Assembly (NCBI RefSeq): GCF_001975825.1
Contig: NZ_MTKN01000048.1
Span: forward strand, 1-62,231
DNA: 62,231 bases
Source: [Flexibacter] sp. ATCC 35208
Lineage (GTDB): Bacteria; Bacteroidota; Bacteroidia; Chitinophagales; Chitinophagaceae
Direction: 5' to 3'
Both the position numbers and the translations under genes were made by a program. The notes beneath the pieces are model-generated. The model was not told the origin of the DNA and did not search any database. It saw only the letters and a program-made list of their open reading frames with translations. Shown here piece by piece: positions 8,151 through 16,645 of this stretch; position 1 is the stretch's first letter; each line of letters begins with the position of its first letter.

Positions 8151-10099
8151 TGAGAAAAATAATAGTATTGCTTTGCCTGCTAATGACCGGAAAGCTCTTC
8201 GCACAAAACATACGGGAAGTAGACATTTGTATTTACGGCGGTACTTCCGCTGGCGTAATAGCTGGTTATACAGCTAAAAAAATGAATAAATCCGTACTCA
8301 TCATCGAACCCGGCACAAGACTGGGTGGCCTCACATCCGGTGGCCTTGGTTATACAGATATTGGTAACAAATACGCCATTACCGGCATTTCCCGGGACTT
8401 CTACAGGCGTATCGGAAAGCACTATGGCCGGTTTGAACAATGGATATTTGAACCCGGTGTTGCAGAACGCACCTTCCAGCAATATATCAAAGAAGGTGGT
8501 GTAGAAGTCCTGTACCAACAACACATCACAGGTGCTAAAAAAACAGGTAACCGTATCACGGAAATACAAACGGGATCAACCATCATTCGTGCAAAGATGT
8601 TCATTGACTGCTCTTACGAAGGAGACCTGATGGCAAAAGCCGGTATCTCTTACACCGTAGGCCGTGAAGACAATGCGCAATATGGCGAGACCTATAATGG
8701 TGTACAGCTCCGCGAAAAACACCAGTTCCCCGATGGTATAGATCCTTATAAAGAACCCGGCCAGCCAGCCAGTGGCCTGCTCTGGGGTATCAGTCCGGAA
8801 CAGGTGGAAAAACAAGGTGCCGGTAATAAAAAGATACAGGCGTATAATTTCAGGATCTGTCTGACCAATCAGCCTGACAACCTGATACCCATTACACAAC
8901 CGGAAGACTACAATCCTGCGCGGTATGAGCTCCTCCTTCGCGTAGTACAGAAATTACAACCTAAGCATCTAAGCGGCATGTTGAAAATAGACCTCATGCC
9001 CAATCACAAAACAGATATCAACAATAATGGTCCTTTCTCCACAGATATGATCGGTATGAACTATAACTACCCTGAAGCAGACTACGCTACCCGGGAAAAG
9101 ATCACAAAGGATCATGAATTGTACAACAAAGGACTCCTTTACTTCATCGGTCATGATCCCCGCATGCCGGAACATCTGCGTAAAGAGATGTTGCAATGGG
9201 GGTATCCGAAAGACGAATATCCAGCGTCCGGCAACTGGTCGCCACAAATGTATGTCCGCGAAGCCAGAAGAATGGTTGGCGCCTACGTAATGACACAGGC
9301 CAATTGCGAAAGCAGGGAAGTCGTGAAGGATGGTATCGGTATGGCTGCATATACCATGGACTCTCACAACTGCCAGCGTATTGTAGAAAATGGCATGGTC
9401 AAAAATGAAGGCGATGTGCAGATTGGCGGTTTCGGCCCCTACCCGATTGCGTATCGTTCTATCATTCCAAAACCGGAAGATTGCAGCAATGTATTCGTAC
9501 CTGTTTGCATGTCTGCTTCGCACATTGCCTATGGCTCTATCAGAATGGAACCAGTGTTCATGGTACTGGCGCAGTCAGCTGCCGTAGCCGCATCTATAGC
9601 GATAGACAGTCATCAGTCTGTACAGGATGTCGATGTTTCAAAGCTACAAGCCCTCCTGCGCCAAAAGCCGTTGGCGACAGACGCCACTCCTGAGATCCTG
9701 GTAGACAATGATGATGCTACCCATGTGATCATGAAAGGCGACTGGCAAAAGGAAACCAAAGGTGCGTATGGCCCCACTATGTTTATTTCAAACAGTGCCG
9801 GCAGCATTCGCTATACACCCGAAGTAACCCGCACCGGTACTTACAAAGTGTATACCTATGTACCTAAGCGCAGTGATCTGCCATCCAGCACGCATATCCG
9901 CCTGTCTGCCGACGGCAAAACTACCCAACAGGTTTCCTACACGCCTGCCTCCATTAAAGTGGAAGGGCAGACCTCCGGTGAATGGGTGGACCTCGGCACT
10001 ATCAAACTGACCAAAGGCGGTAAGGCATTTGTAGAAATCACCAACGAAGGCAAGGATGGTGAAGTGGTAGCAGATGCTGTACTATTCTACCCTCAGTAA
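8150..10099 (+). CDS. Secreted FAD-dependent oxidoreductase with C-terminal golvesin/CBM-like domain
   Basis: A 649-residue protein with signal peptide MRKIIVLLCLLMTGKLFAQ. Residues about 24-500 form an FAD_oxidored-type flavin domain: dinucleotide fold DICIYGGTSAGVIAGY, then LIIEPGTRLGGLTSGGLGYT, and internal FIDCSYEGDLMAKAG and VREARRMVGAYVMTQ. Residues about 530-649 are a beta-sandwich (RYTPEVTRTGTYKVYTYVPK) similar to golvesin-C/carbohydrate-binding modules. Such proteins are often labelled 'xanthan lyase' in databases without proof; oxidation of a sugar or glycoconjugate outside the cytoplasm is my inference. The start overlaps the SusD stop (TGATG). It is the only enzyme in the locus. 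Confidence 0.85.
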   Translation: MRKIIVLLCLLMTGKLFAQNIREVDICIYGGTSAGVIAGYTAKKMNKSVLIIEPGTRLGGLTSGGLGYTDIGNKYAITGISRDFYRRIGKHYGRFEQWIFEPGVAERTFQQYIKEGGVEVLYQQHITGAKKTGNRITEIQTGSTIIRAKMFIDCSYEGDLMAKAGISYTVGREDNAQYGETYNGVQLREKHQFPDGIDPYKEPGQPASGLLWGISPEQVEKQGAGNKKIQAYNFRICLTNQPDNLIPITQPEDYNPARYELLLRVVQKLQPKHLSGMLKIDLMPNHKTDINNNGPFSTDMIGMNYNYPEADYATREKITKDHELYNKGLLYFIGHDPRMPEHLRKEMLQWGYPKDEYPASGNWSPQMYVREARRMVGAYVMTQANCESREVVKDGIGMAAYTMDSHNCQRIVENGMVKNEGDVQIGGFGPYPIAYRSIIPKPEDCSNVFVPVCMSASHIAYGSIRMEPVFMVLAQSAAVAASIAIDSHQSVQDVDVSKLQALLRQKPLATDATPEILVDNDDATHVIMKGDWQKETKGAYGPTMFISNSAGSIRYTPEVTRTGTYKVYTYVPKRSDLPSSTHIRLSADGKTTQQVSYTPASIKVEGQTSGEWVDLGTIKLTKGGKAFVEITNEGKDGEVVADAVLFYPQ

Positions 10100-10105
10100 A
10101 TTAAA

Positions 10106-10421
10106 GTCCGGTAAGAATACCAGACCTTGTTCCCTATCAATCTTAGATTTGTTTGGATAATGAAATATCTTAGTAGTAAGTCCGGTAAGATTACCGGACT
10201 GTCTGTTAGCTGCGAAATCTAAAATTATGTCTGATAGGACTACCAAACATGGGATTTGTTATCACATAAACCCTCATTGAGAATTCACTAGAATCGATGC
10301 CTTTAGGAGCAAATAGCAACAATTAATCACATCAGAATAGTTGCAACAGGTGACACAACCCTTCGTAACTAATTCATTATAAAATAATTAAGGCTGGCAA
10401 TATTGCCAGCCTTAATTATTT
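10106..10421 (+). repeat. Hairpin-bearing intergenic element, copy B
   Basis: No gene is visible in the 336 bp after the oxidoreductase. The stretch has hairpins at 10106-10125 (loop AGAA), 10179-10200 (nearly perfect, core CCGGTAAGATTACCGG) and a perfect 40-bp palindrome at 10382-10421 centred on GGCAATATTGCC. The box AGAATAGTT-N13-CAACCCTT lies at 10334-10363, the exact reverse complement pattern of the box in copy A. The two copies thus face opposite ways and bracket the sigma/FecR/SusC/SusD/oxidoreductase genes. Confidence 0.6.
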
Positions 10422-10435
10422 CCCTATCTTAACGC

Positions 10436-11020
10436 ATGCTTTTTCATTTCCGCCATCAATTTCCTCAGCTAAATGCCTATTGGGACAAATACCTTCCCTA
10501 TCAGCAACGTCTTGAAGTACCTGCTAAAACCGTCCTTCTTGATGAAGGTAAAAAGTCGCAGCACTACATCTACATCGAAAAGGGCCTTATCCGCACCTAC
10601 TTCAATAAAAACGGGGAGGAAATCACCGTTCAGTTCTTTTTTGAAAATGAAGGACTTTCCTCGTTCGACAGCTTTATCAACAATACCCCCAGTCCCATTA
10701 CCATCGAAACCATAGAACCTTCTGTCGTTTACCTGCTTGCGAAGGAACATGTGAACCAGCTCCTTGATGATCTCAGCCACGAAAAGGGGTTTGTAAACAT
10801 GATCCTTCAGATGACCGTGCAGCGCCAGACGCACTATATCAATGAATTTGTCTCCCTCATCAGGGATACGCCTGAACAGCGCTACCAAAACCTGATCAAT
10901 GACCGCCCACACATCATCCAACGGGTGCCGCAGCACTACATCGCCTCTTACCTGGGTGTGAGCAAAGTGCACCTCAGCCGTATCAAAGCCAAACTGGCCA
11001 AAGGGAAATCTCACTTCTGA
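10436..11020 (+). CDS. Crp/Fnr-family transcriptional regulator
   Basis: A 194-residue regulator with a cyclic-nucleotide-binding-like beta-barrel at about residues 15-120 (VPAKTVLLDEGKKSQHYIYI, EKGLIRTYFNKNGEEITVQF) and a C-terminal helix-turn-helix at about 150-190 (VPQHYIASYLGVSKVHLSRI). It lacks the clear phosphate-binding cassette expected of a cAMP binder, so the ligand is unknown. It begins 15 bp after a 40-bp palindrome and is followed by a gene whose upstream region carries two inverted repeats of GATAAC. Control of that neighbour is a reasonable inference from this layout. Confidence 0.9.
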   Translation: MLFHFRHQFPQLNAYWDKYLPYQQRLEVPAKTVLLDEGKKSQHYIYIEKGLIRTYFNKNGEEITVQFFFENEGLSSFDSFINNTPSPITIETIEPSVVYLLAKEHVNQLLDDLSHEKGFVNMILQMTVQRQTHYINEFVSLIRDTPEQRYQNLINDRPHIIQRVPQHYIASYLGVSKVHLSRIKAKLAKGKSHF

Positions 11021-11025
11021 CAGTT

Positions 11026-11092
11026 GATAACATATGTTATCGTGCAGGCACTTCCCCTATCCTAATTTTGTGTTATCAAAAACGAGATAACA
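11026..11092 (+). promoter_or_regulatory. Paired GATAAC/GTTATC operators and a -7 box before the oxidoreductase gene
   Basis: GATAACATATGTTATC at 11026-11041 is a perfect 16-bp palindrome. A second inverted repeat, TGTTATC-N8-GATAACA, lies at 11071-11092, and its last base is the A of the start codon. Between them, TAATTTTG at 11063-11070 matches the Bacteroidota -7 box TAnnTTTG. The matching -33 position (11040-11043) is not TTTG but falls at the edge of the first palindrome. That layout suits a promoter controlled by a dimeric regulator, most simply the Crp/Fnr-like protein just upstream. Confidence 0.6.
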
Positions 11093-12039
11093 TGAAAGCA
11101 GCAGTATTATATCAACCGGGAGAATTGCCTCAATACACAGATTTTCCTGCACCAGCACCTCAGAACGAAAATGAAATAGCTGTTGATGTCAAAGCAGTGG
11201 CCATAAAACACATCGATAAATCAGTCGCCTCCGGCAAGCACTATTCCAGTGATGCACCTAAAGAAAACGGCCGTGTAATAGGTGGAGATGGCATCTGCCT
11301 GCTACCCGATGGCACAAGGGTATATGCAGTAGGCACCAGTGGTATGCTGGCTGAAAAGGCCACTATTGAGAAAAACATGATAGTGCCCGTTCCGGATTCA
11401 CTCGACGACGCCACCGCAGCGGCACTGCCCAACGCAGTCATTGGCGCAGCCATGGCACTTCGTTTCAAAGCTAATATTCAACAGGGAGATATCGTCCTGA
11501 TCAACGGCGCCACCGGTTTCACTGGTCGCATAGCCGTACAGATCGCTAAGCATTATGGTGCCAAAAAAGTGGTGGCGACAGGTAGGAATCTGGCTTCTCT
11601 AAATGAATTATTAACACTTGGTGCAGATGAGATCATCCCACTCTCTGATGATTTTCACACCCAATTAAACGGTCCTTTCGATATTGTCATCGACTACCTC
11701 TGGGGGCATACTGCCGAGAAGATCCTCTCCACCCTAAAAGGTAAAGGCAAATTTACACACAGCACCCGCTACGTATCTGTTGGCAGCATGGCAGGAGATA
11801 CCATTACATTATCTTCTGCTATCCTTCGCAGCGTAGACCTTCAGCTCTCCGGCTCTGGTCTGGGCGCATGGCCTAAACACCAGGTTGGATTACTCTTCTC
11901 AGAGATCCTTCCTGAAATGTTTGAACTCGCTGCAAATGGCAAACTGGTTGTTTCCACCACCACCGTAAAATTAAAAGACATCTCTACCCTTTGGGATAAA
12001 GATGTCTCCAATGGCGAACGCCTGGTTGTAACAATATAA
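11092..12039 (+). CDS. MDR-family zinc-independent oxidoreductase (quinone oxidoreductase-like)
   Basis: A 315-residue medium-chain dehydrogenase/reductase. The N-terminal GroES-like domain (MKAAVLYQPGELPQYTDF) lacks zinc-ligating cysteines. The nucleotide-binding domain starts near residue 140 with VLINGATGFTGRIAVQIAKH, a GxxGxxG-type motif, followed by ADEIIPLSDD and DIVIDYLWGH. It should use NAD(P)H to reduce a quinone, enone or similar carbonyl. The ATG at 11092 is chosen because the TTG at 11068 adds residues unlike the family start. It is separated from the Crp/Fnr-like gene by 71 bp that contain the paired inverted repeats. Confidence 0.85.
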   Translation: MKAAVLYQPGELPQYTDFPAPAPQNENEIAVDVKAVAIKHIDKSVASGKHYSSDAPKENGRVIGGDGICLLPDGTRVYAVGTSGMLAEKATIEKNMIVPVPDSLDDATAAALPNAVIGAAMALRFKANIQQGDIVLINGATGFTGRIAVQIAKHYGAKKVVATGRNLASLNELLTLGADEIIPLSDDFHTQLNGPFDIVIDYLWGHTAEKILSTLKGKGKFTHSTRYVSVGSMAGDTITLSSAILRSVDLQLSGSGLGAWPKHQVGLLFSEILPEMFELAANGKLVVSTTTVKLKDISTLWDKDVSNGERLVVTI

Positions 12040-12088
12040 TCATCAGCCATCAAATGACTGGTTACCTAACATTCGGAGGGGCCTGAAA

Positions 12089-14458
12089 TCACTCCATCTT
12101 CCGGCTCCTCACCGGATTCATCATGGCCGCCTTTACACTCTGGAAACTCACCGTTAGTCCAGCCACTATCATTGTCAATCCGACAGCGCTTACAAACATC
12201 CCCGGGCCTAAAGCGACATGGTATTTGAAGTCTTCCAGCCACGTACTCATCATCCACCATGCTACCGGTGCCGCCAGACAAAATGCGACCAGGATCAGTA
12301 CGGCAAACTCTTTCCCAAAGATCCAAAGGATTTCCCCGATACTACTACCCAATACCTTCCTGATACCGATTTCCTTTGTTTTCTGCATCACCATAAATGA
12401 CACCAACCCATACAGTCCCAAACAACCTATAAAGATGGCGATCACAGAGAAGATACTTACTAACTGCAACATCGTTTCTTCCGTTTCATAGAATTCTGCG
12501 ATCTGTTTATCAAAGAATTTATACGTAAATAATTTATCTGGAAACCTTGCTGACCACAGCTTTTCAATGGCCGGAATAGTCGAGGCCAATTGTCCCATAT
12601 TTAATTTCACAGCGAAATTCTGGTAGAATTTACTGAATGGTGTAATCATTACTGCGCCAATATCAGCATGCAATGAGCGTATATGAAAATTCTTCACCAC
12701 ACCTACAATGGTAGCCTGATTGTCGCCATTAAAGTTTATCTGCCGTCCTATCAGTTCCTGCGGGGATTTCAGGTTTAGCTTATGGATAAACATCTCATTC
12801 ACGATACATTCTCTTGCTGCAGAATCAGGAAATAAATCACGGCCTGCGATCAGCTGCAATCCAAAGGTCGATACATACTGCTCATCTGCAGCGCGCACAT
12901 CCACGGTAAATGGTTCATCTTCTGCATCGCCAACCATACGAATATTTGTGTTCCAGTTACTCAAGGAAGAAGGCGCTTCAAAACAAACAGATACGTTCTT
13001 TACACCTGTCTGCCGCATCAACTCATTTTTCAGACTTGTCACATTCGCATCTAAAGAATCTGCGCCCATAGGCACCATGAGGATCGCATCTTTATTGAAC
13101 CCAAGATCCGTCTGCCTGGTATATTGCATTTGTCTGGTGATGACCAGCATGCCAATGATCAATATTAAAGTAATGGCAAACTGGGTCACGATCAGTGTGC
13201 GTCTTATATTGAAACTCCCTACCTGCTGCATAGATACCTTTCCTTTCAATGCCAGTACCGGCCGGAATCCTGACAGGATCAAACCGGGGTAACTGCCTGC
13301 AAAAAAGGTGACTATCAGAATCATACCTACAATAAAAGCGAGCAGCTTTATATCAATCACACTTGCTAAACTCATCTTCGCATTAAACAATGAATTCACA
13401 TCTGGTAACAACAATGCACCGAGTACAATAGCTACCAGTGTGGCCACTATTACAATGAGACCGGTCTCCATCAGGAACTGCCAGAATAGTTGTAGTCTGA
13501 AACTACCCAATGCTTTTCTGATACCTACTTCTTTGGATCTTCTCAGTGCCTGTGCGGTTGAGAGATTGATAAAGTTCAGACAGGCGGTAACAATCAGGAA
13601 CAGACCTGCAAATACCAGGATCCAGAGGCTACGTTTTTCCATGGTACCACCATAGCGTGCATCAAAGTGCCGGTCTTGTAAAGGGAGCATGTGGTATACA
13701 TGTTTATTCTTACTTCCTTTTCTGTTCTCACCATATTTCGGAAATTGTTTTTCCAGGTTGGCTGTTGACACACCGGGCAGGAGGCGTACATATGTTTTTA
13801 ATACACTTGTAATACCATTCCAGTTATTTTCTTTACCTACGAATTCATCAAAGTCTTTTACACTTTTGAAGGAGATGAAAATACCTGCACGCTGGTCGGT
13901 GTTGCCTGGCAGGTTTTTCAATACACCGGTTACCCTGGCGTTCAGTCTGTTTTCAATTTTGATTACTTTATTAATGGGATCTTCATTGCCAAAGTATTTC
14001 TTTGCCAGCGAAGTAGTAATCAATACCGTATTAGGTTCTGCCAGCATGTTCTTACCAGCCAGCAAAGGGAAATTGAAAATATCGAAGTAAGTAGGATCTA
14101 CAAATGAGACACCTTCATCCTCGATGAATTTATTTAAGTCATAGGTAACGAGGGTTTCGCTGTATGTGGCGGCACGGGCTACTACGCCGGTTTCTCCGAA
14201 ATCCTGTCTGTATGCTTGTGCGAATGCGGGAGGTACGCTGCCTGTGTAAGAAACAGTTTCTCTGTGTTGTTCGGTAACGAACTGGTAGATGCGGCTGGCA
14301 TTTTTGTGGAAGTTGTCGAAGCTGAGATGATATTTTACCAATACAAAGATCAATAGACCACAGGTCATGCTGAGGGCAAGGCCAAGGATATTGAGGAGAC
14401 CGTATACTTTGTTCGAGAAGAGGTTTCTGAAAGCGATACGGAGGTAATTTTTAAACAT
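12089..14458 (-). CDS. ABC transporter permease, MacB/FtsX type
   Basis: A 789-residue membrane protein with two MacB periplasmic core/FtsX units. The start MFKNYLRIAFRNLFSNKVYG and first helix (LLNILGLALSMTCGLLIFVL) are typical. A large periplasmic domain follows (about 45-280), then three helices (SLWILVFAGLFLIVTACLNF...), a second core after FNIRRTLIVTQFAITLILII, and a C-terminal FtsX domain (FIGCLGLYGLVSFMVMQKTK; EIGIRKVLGSS). The motif RRSKEVGIRKALGS marks the coupling loop. No ATPase subunit is nearby, so a distant one must pair with it. These proteins export small molecules or peptides or drive lipoprotein processes; the substrate is unknown. Confidence 0.92.
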   Translation of the reverse strand: MFKNYLRIAFRNLFSNKVYGLLNILGLALSMTCGLLIFVLVKYHLSFDNFHKNASRIYQFVTEQHRETVSYTGSVPPAFAQAYRQDFGETGVVARAATYSETLVTYDLNKFIEDEGVSFVDPTYFDIFNFPLLAGKNMLAEPNTVLITTSLAKKYFGNEDPINKVIKIENRLNARVTGVLKNLPGNTDQRAGIFISFKSVKDFDEFVGKENNWNGITSVLKTYVRLLPGVSTANLEKQFPKYGENRKGSKNKHVYHMLPLQDRHFDARYGGTMEKRSLWILVFAGLFLIVTACLNFINLSTAQALRRSKEVGIRKALGSFRLQLFWQFLMETGLIVIVATLVAIVLGALLLPDVNSLFNAKMSLASVIDIKLLAFIVGMILIVTFFAGSYPGLILSGFRPVLALKGKVSMQQVGSFNIRRTLIVTQFAITLILIIGMLVITRQMQYTRQTDLGFNKDAILMVPMGADSLDANVTSLKNELMRQTGVKNVSVCFEAPSSLSNWNTNIRMVGDAEDEPFTVDVRAADEQYVSTFGLQLIAGRDLFPDSAARECIVNEMFIHKLNLKSPQELIGRQINFNGDNQATIVGVVKNFHIRSLHADIGAVMITPFSKFYQNFAVKLNMGQLASTIPAIEKLWSARFPDKLFTYKFFDKQIAEFYETEETMLQLVSIFSVIAIFIGCLGLYGLVSFMVMQKTKEIGIRKVLGSSIGEILWIFGKEFAVLILVAFCLAAPVAWWMMSTWLEDFKYHVALGPGMFVSAVGLTMIVAGLTVSFQSVKAAMMNPVRSRKME

Positions 14459-14647
14459 CGGCTGGGTTTTGCAGGCAGATAGTCAATAAAAATGCCTTTT
14501 GTGAATGGATTGAGAATCAATAACCAATTATTCTAACAATGTTCGGTTTCAAAAAAATATTGTTCACAATCGGACATAAATAAATTAAAATACATATATT
14601 ACTATTCATTGAATAACCCGAAACTCAAAATAACCTATATCTCCTGT

Positions 14648-15823
14648 ATGCTCTTAAGATTTGTTATATCCAACTTCCTGTCCTTTGATGCAATCACCGA
14701 GTTTAATACCTTTCCCGGGCCATGCACCAGTCATCCACATCACATTTATGACGGGGGCAAAGTAAAGGCGCTTAAATCAACGGCTATTTATGGCGCTAAT
14801 GGTGCAGGAAAATCCAATCTCATTGATGTGCTTGAGAATCTGCAATGTTGGGTTAAAGCTGGCTATATCAGTACGAGTAATAGCCGTCAAAAATTCAGGT
14901 TAAAAATAGAAAATCAGGACAAACCATCCTCATTTTTAATTGAATTCTTTACCGCTGAAAAAATTTTCTTATATGGCCTTACTATTGATGATAACAACGT
15001 TCTTGAAGAATACCTGTATGAATCGGGTATTGATAAAGAACCATCTCTCTTATTCAAACACCATGAAAATAAACTCCGTCTATATACTCATAAAGAAGCA
15101 TACACCTGGATCACCACTCAATTAATTATTATCCGTCATAATACCGGCCTCATTGAGTGCCTGCATGAACTTTGCATCAATCCGGCTTTCTTTTCATTTA
15201 GCAATGAATTACTCAGAACATTAGATACCGGTATTGATTTTCTCACACTTAAAAAAACACCACGCACTGAGTTTATGGCTGAGTATGATCCGAAAGATGA
15301 GCATCCGGAACTTTTACTTGAACCCCGTAAGATTTTCACCGTTAATAACCGCAGAATATTTACTACCAAAGAGAATGACCAGATAATTATTAATTTAATA
15401 ACCGCCTTCCATCACAACTTCCCCTTCGATCTCATGGAAGAATCCACAGGTTCAAAAAGACTGTTGGAATTGATGCCGGTATGCTGGTCAATGATACACA
15501 GCCCTGCCACTATTATAATAGATGAAGTCGAACAAAGTATTCACCCTGTTCTGATTATTGCATTGATAAAGAAAATCATGCACTACACTAAATCAAAGGG
15601 CCAACTCATCTTTACTACTCATGAATCAAATTTACTCGACCCCGATATATTTCGTAACGATGAAATATGGTTTGCTGTAAAAGATCAGGAAACCGGTGCT
15701 ACCGGACTTTATAGCTTGAATGATTTCATTATTAACAACAAATTGGATATCCGCAAAGGCTATCTGATCAATCGCTTTGGCGCCATTCCTTTCACTGCTC
15801 CTCTTGAATTATTAAAATGGTAA
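14648..15823 (+). CDS. AAA/ABC-type ATPase of a RloA/AbiLi-like defence pair
   Basis: A 391-residue ATPase. The N-terminus MLLRFVISNFLSFDAITEFN is typical of RloA/AAA_15 proteins. Walker A is GANGAGKS at residues 49-56. An SMC-like signature (STGSKRLLELMP) comes before Walker B, TIIIDEVEQSIHP, with D292 and E293, and the H-loop is TTHESNLLDP. The ATG at 14648 is preferred to the TTG at 14609 because of this N-terminus. A RloB-type TOPRIM gene follows after 4 bp. RloA/RloB-like pairs, AbiL and the related PARIS systems act in phage defence, the ATPase sensing infection and the TOPRIM partner acting as toxic effector. The assignment rests on motifs and gene order. Confidence 0.85.
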   Translation: MLLRFVISNFLSFDAITEFNTFPGPCTSHPHHIYDGGKVKALKSTAIYGANGAGKSNLIDVLENLQCWVKAGYISTSNSRQKFRLKIENQDKPSSFLIEFFTAEKIFLYGLTIDDNNVLEEYLYESGIDKEPSLLFKHHENKLRLYTHKEAYTWITTQLIIIRHNTGLIECLHELCINPAFFSFSNELLRTLDTGIDFLTLKKTPRTEFMAEYDPKDEHPELLLEPRKIFTVNNRRIFTTKENDQIIINLITAFHHNFPFDLMEESTGSKRLLELMPVCWSMIHSPATIIIDEVEQSIHPVLIIALIKKIMHYTKSKGQLIFTTHESNLLDPDIFRNDEIWFAVKDQETGATGLYSLNDFIINNKLDIRKGYLINRFGAIPFTAPLELLKW

Positions 15824-15827
15824 CCCG

Positions 15828-16466
15828 ATGAATATTGAAAACCTCTCGTATGTAAAACATCCCCCCTACCGGGATGCATCCCGAATTGTAATAGCCTGCG
15901 AAGGCGCACTGACAGAGCCTAATTACTTCAAACATTTCGAAGCAGCTTCGCCCAAACTGACAGTGACTATCGCAGGAAAGGATACTGATAATCCAACCCT
16001 GTCAGCACCGAAATGGGTACTTGCCCGGGCAGAAGCACATGCTGAAAAAGTAGGGCTTGCAGAAATTGATGAAGTATACCTGGTAATGGATGTAGATCAT
16101 CATAAAGAAAATGTATTCAGAGAATTATACGAAATCTGTAAAGCAAAGAACTGGCAGCTGGTATTAAGTAATCCCTGCTTTGAAGTATGGCTTTATATAC
16201 ATTTCAAAAAAAAACTTCCAAACATTCGTATGAAGCCACAGGAATTGAAGCATATTCTTCCAACCATAATCGAAGGCGGCTATCAGCCGGAAAAAATCTT
16301 ACCTTATACAAAGAAAGCTTTAAAAAATGCGGCTTCACTGGAAAAAAACGCAAACTATTTTTTCCCTGCTGACAATACGACCAAAGTATATATGCTGGTT
16401 AATAGACTTATCAAAATAATGGGAGAAAATTATTTCCAGAAATTGATCTCAAATAAAAAAGGATAA
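15828..16466 (+). CDS. RloB-family TOPRIM protein, probable effector of the defence pair
   Basis: A 212-residue protein. The TOPRIM/RloB signature is clear: the acidic ACEGALTEPNYFKHF block (E25, E30), the YLVMDVDHH block (D88, D90) and the SNPCFEVWLYIHF block near residue 115. These residues are expected to bind Mg2+ and act in nucleic-acid cleavage. Length is normal for RloB. It starts 4 bp after the ATPase gene and the two are surely one operon. Its stop codon lies inside the stem of the terminator that follows. Its target (tRNA, phage DNA or other) cannot be read from the sequence. Confidence 0.85.
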   Translation: MNIENLSYVKHPPYRDASRIVIACEGALTEPNYFKHFEAASPKLTVTIAGKDTDNPTLSAPKWVLARAEAHAEKVGLAEIDEVYLVMDVDHHKENVFRELYEICKAKNWQLVLSNPCFEVWLYIHFKKKLPNIRMKPQELKHILPTIIEGGYQPEKILPYTKKALKNAASLEKNANYFFPADNTTKVYMLVNRLIKIMGENYFQKLISNKKG

Positions 16467-16490
16467 GCCACTTAGGCTTATCCTTAATTT
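16461..16490 (+). terminator. Terminator overlapping the rloB-like stop codon
   Basis: A perfect 9-bp stem GGATAAGCC/GGCTTATCC with loop ACTTA, followed by TTAATTTT. The TAA stop of the gene is part of the left arm. Confidence 0.75.
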
Positions 16491-16500
16491 TGCCATAACA

Positions 16501-16636
16501 GGTAAAAAATACTTTTACCAGCCGGCTACGAATGGAAACATTACCATGCCATTCGCCATTAAGACCAGCTGGTCTTAACGATTGACGACTTTGCTGTTCA
16601 CCGCAGTGAACAGCTCACATTTTTTTCCCATGTGAG
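16501..16636. repeat. Run of closely packed inverted repeats between convergent genes
   Basis: In 136 bp there are GGTAAAA/TTTTACC (16501-16519), GAATGG/CCATTC (16530-16554), a perfect 20-bp palindrome centred on CCAGCTGG (16559-16578), GCTGTTCAC/GTGAACAGC with loop CGCA (16593-16614), and CTCACAT/ATGTGAG (16614-16636). None is a simple T-run terminator on the plus strand. The last two could help end the minus-strand gene that stops at 16646. Confidence 0.5.
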
Positions 16637-16645
16637 TTTAGTTTT

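Noticed and set aside
8150..10099. Calling the oxidoreductase a xanthan lyase.
   Set aside because: The fold is a flavin-dependent oxidoreductase; the lyase name is a database habit without support in the sequence.
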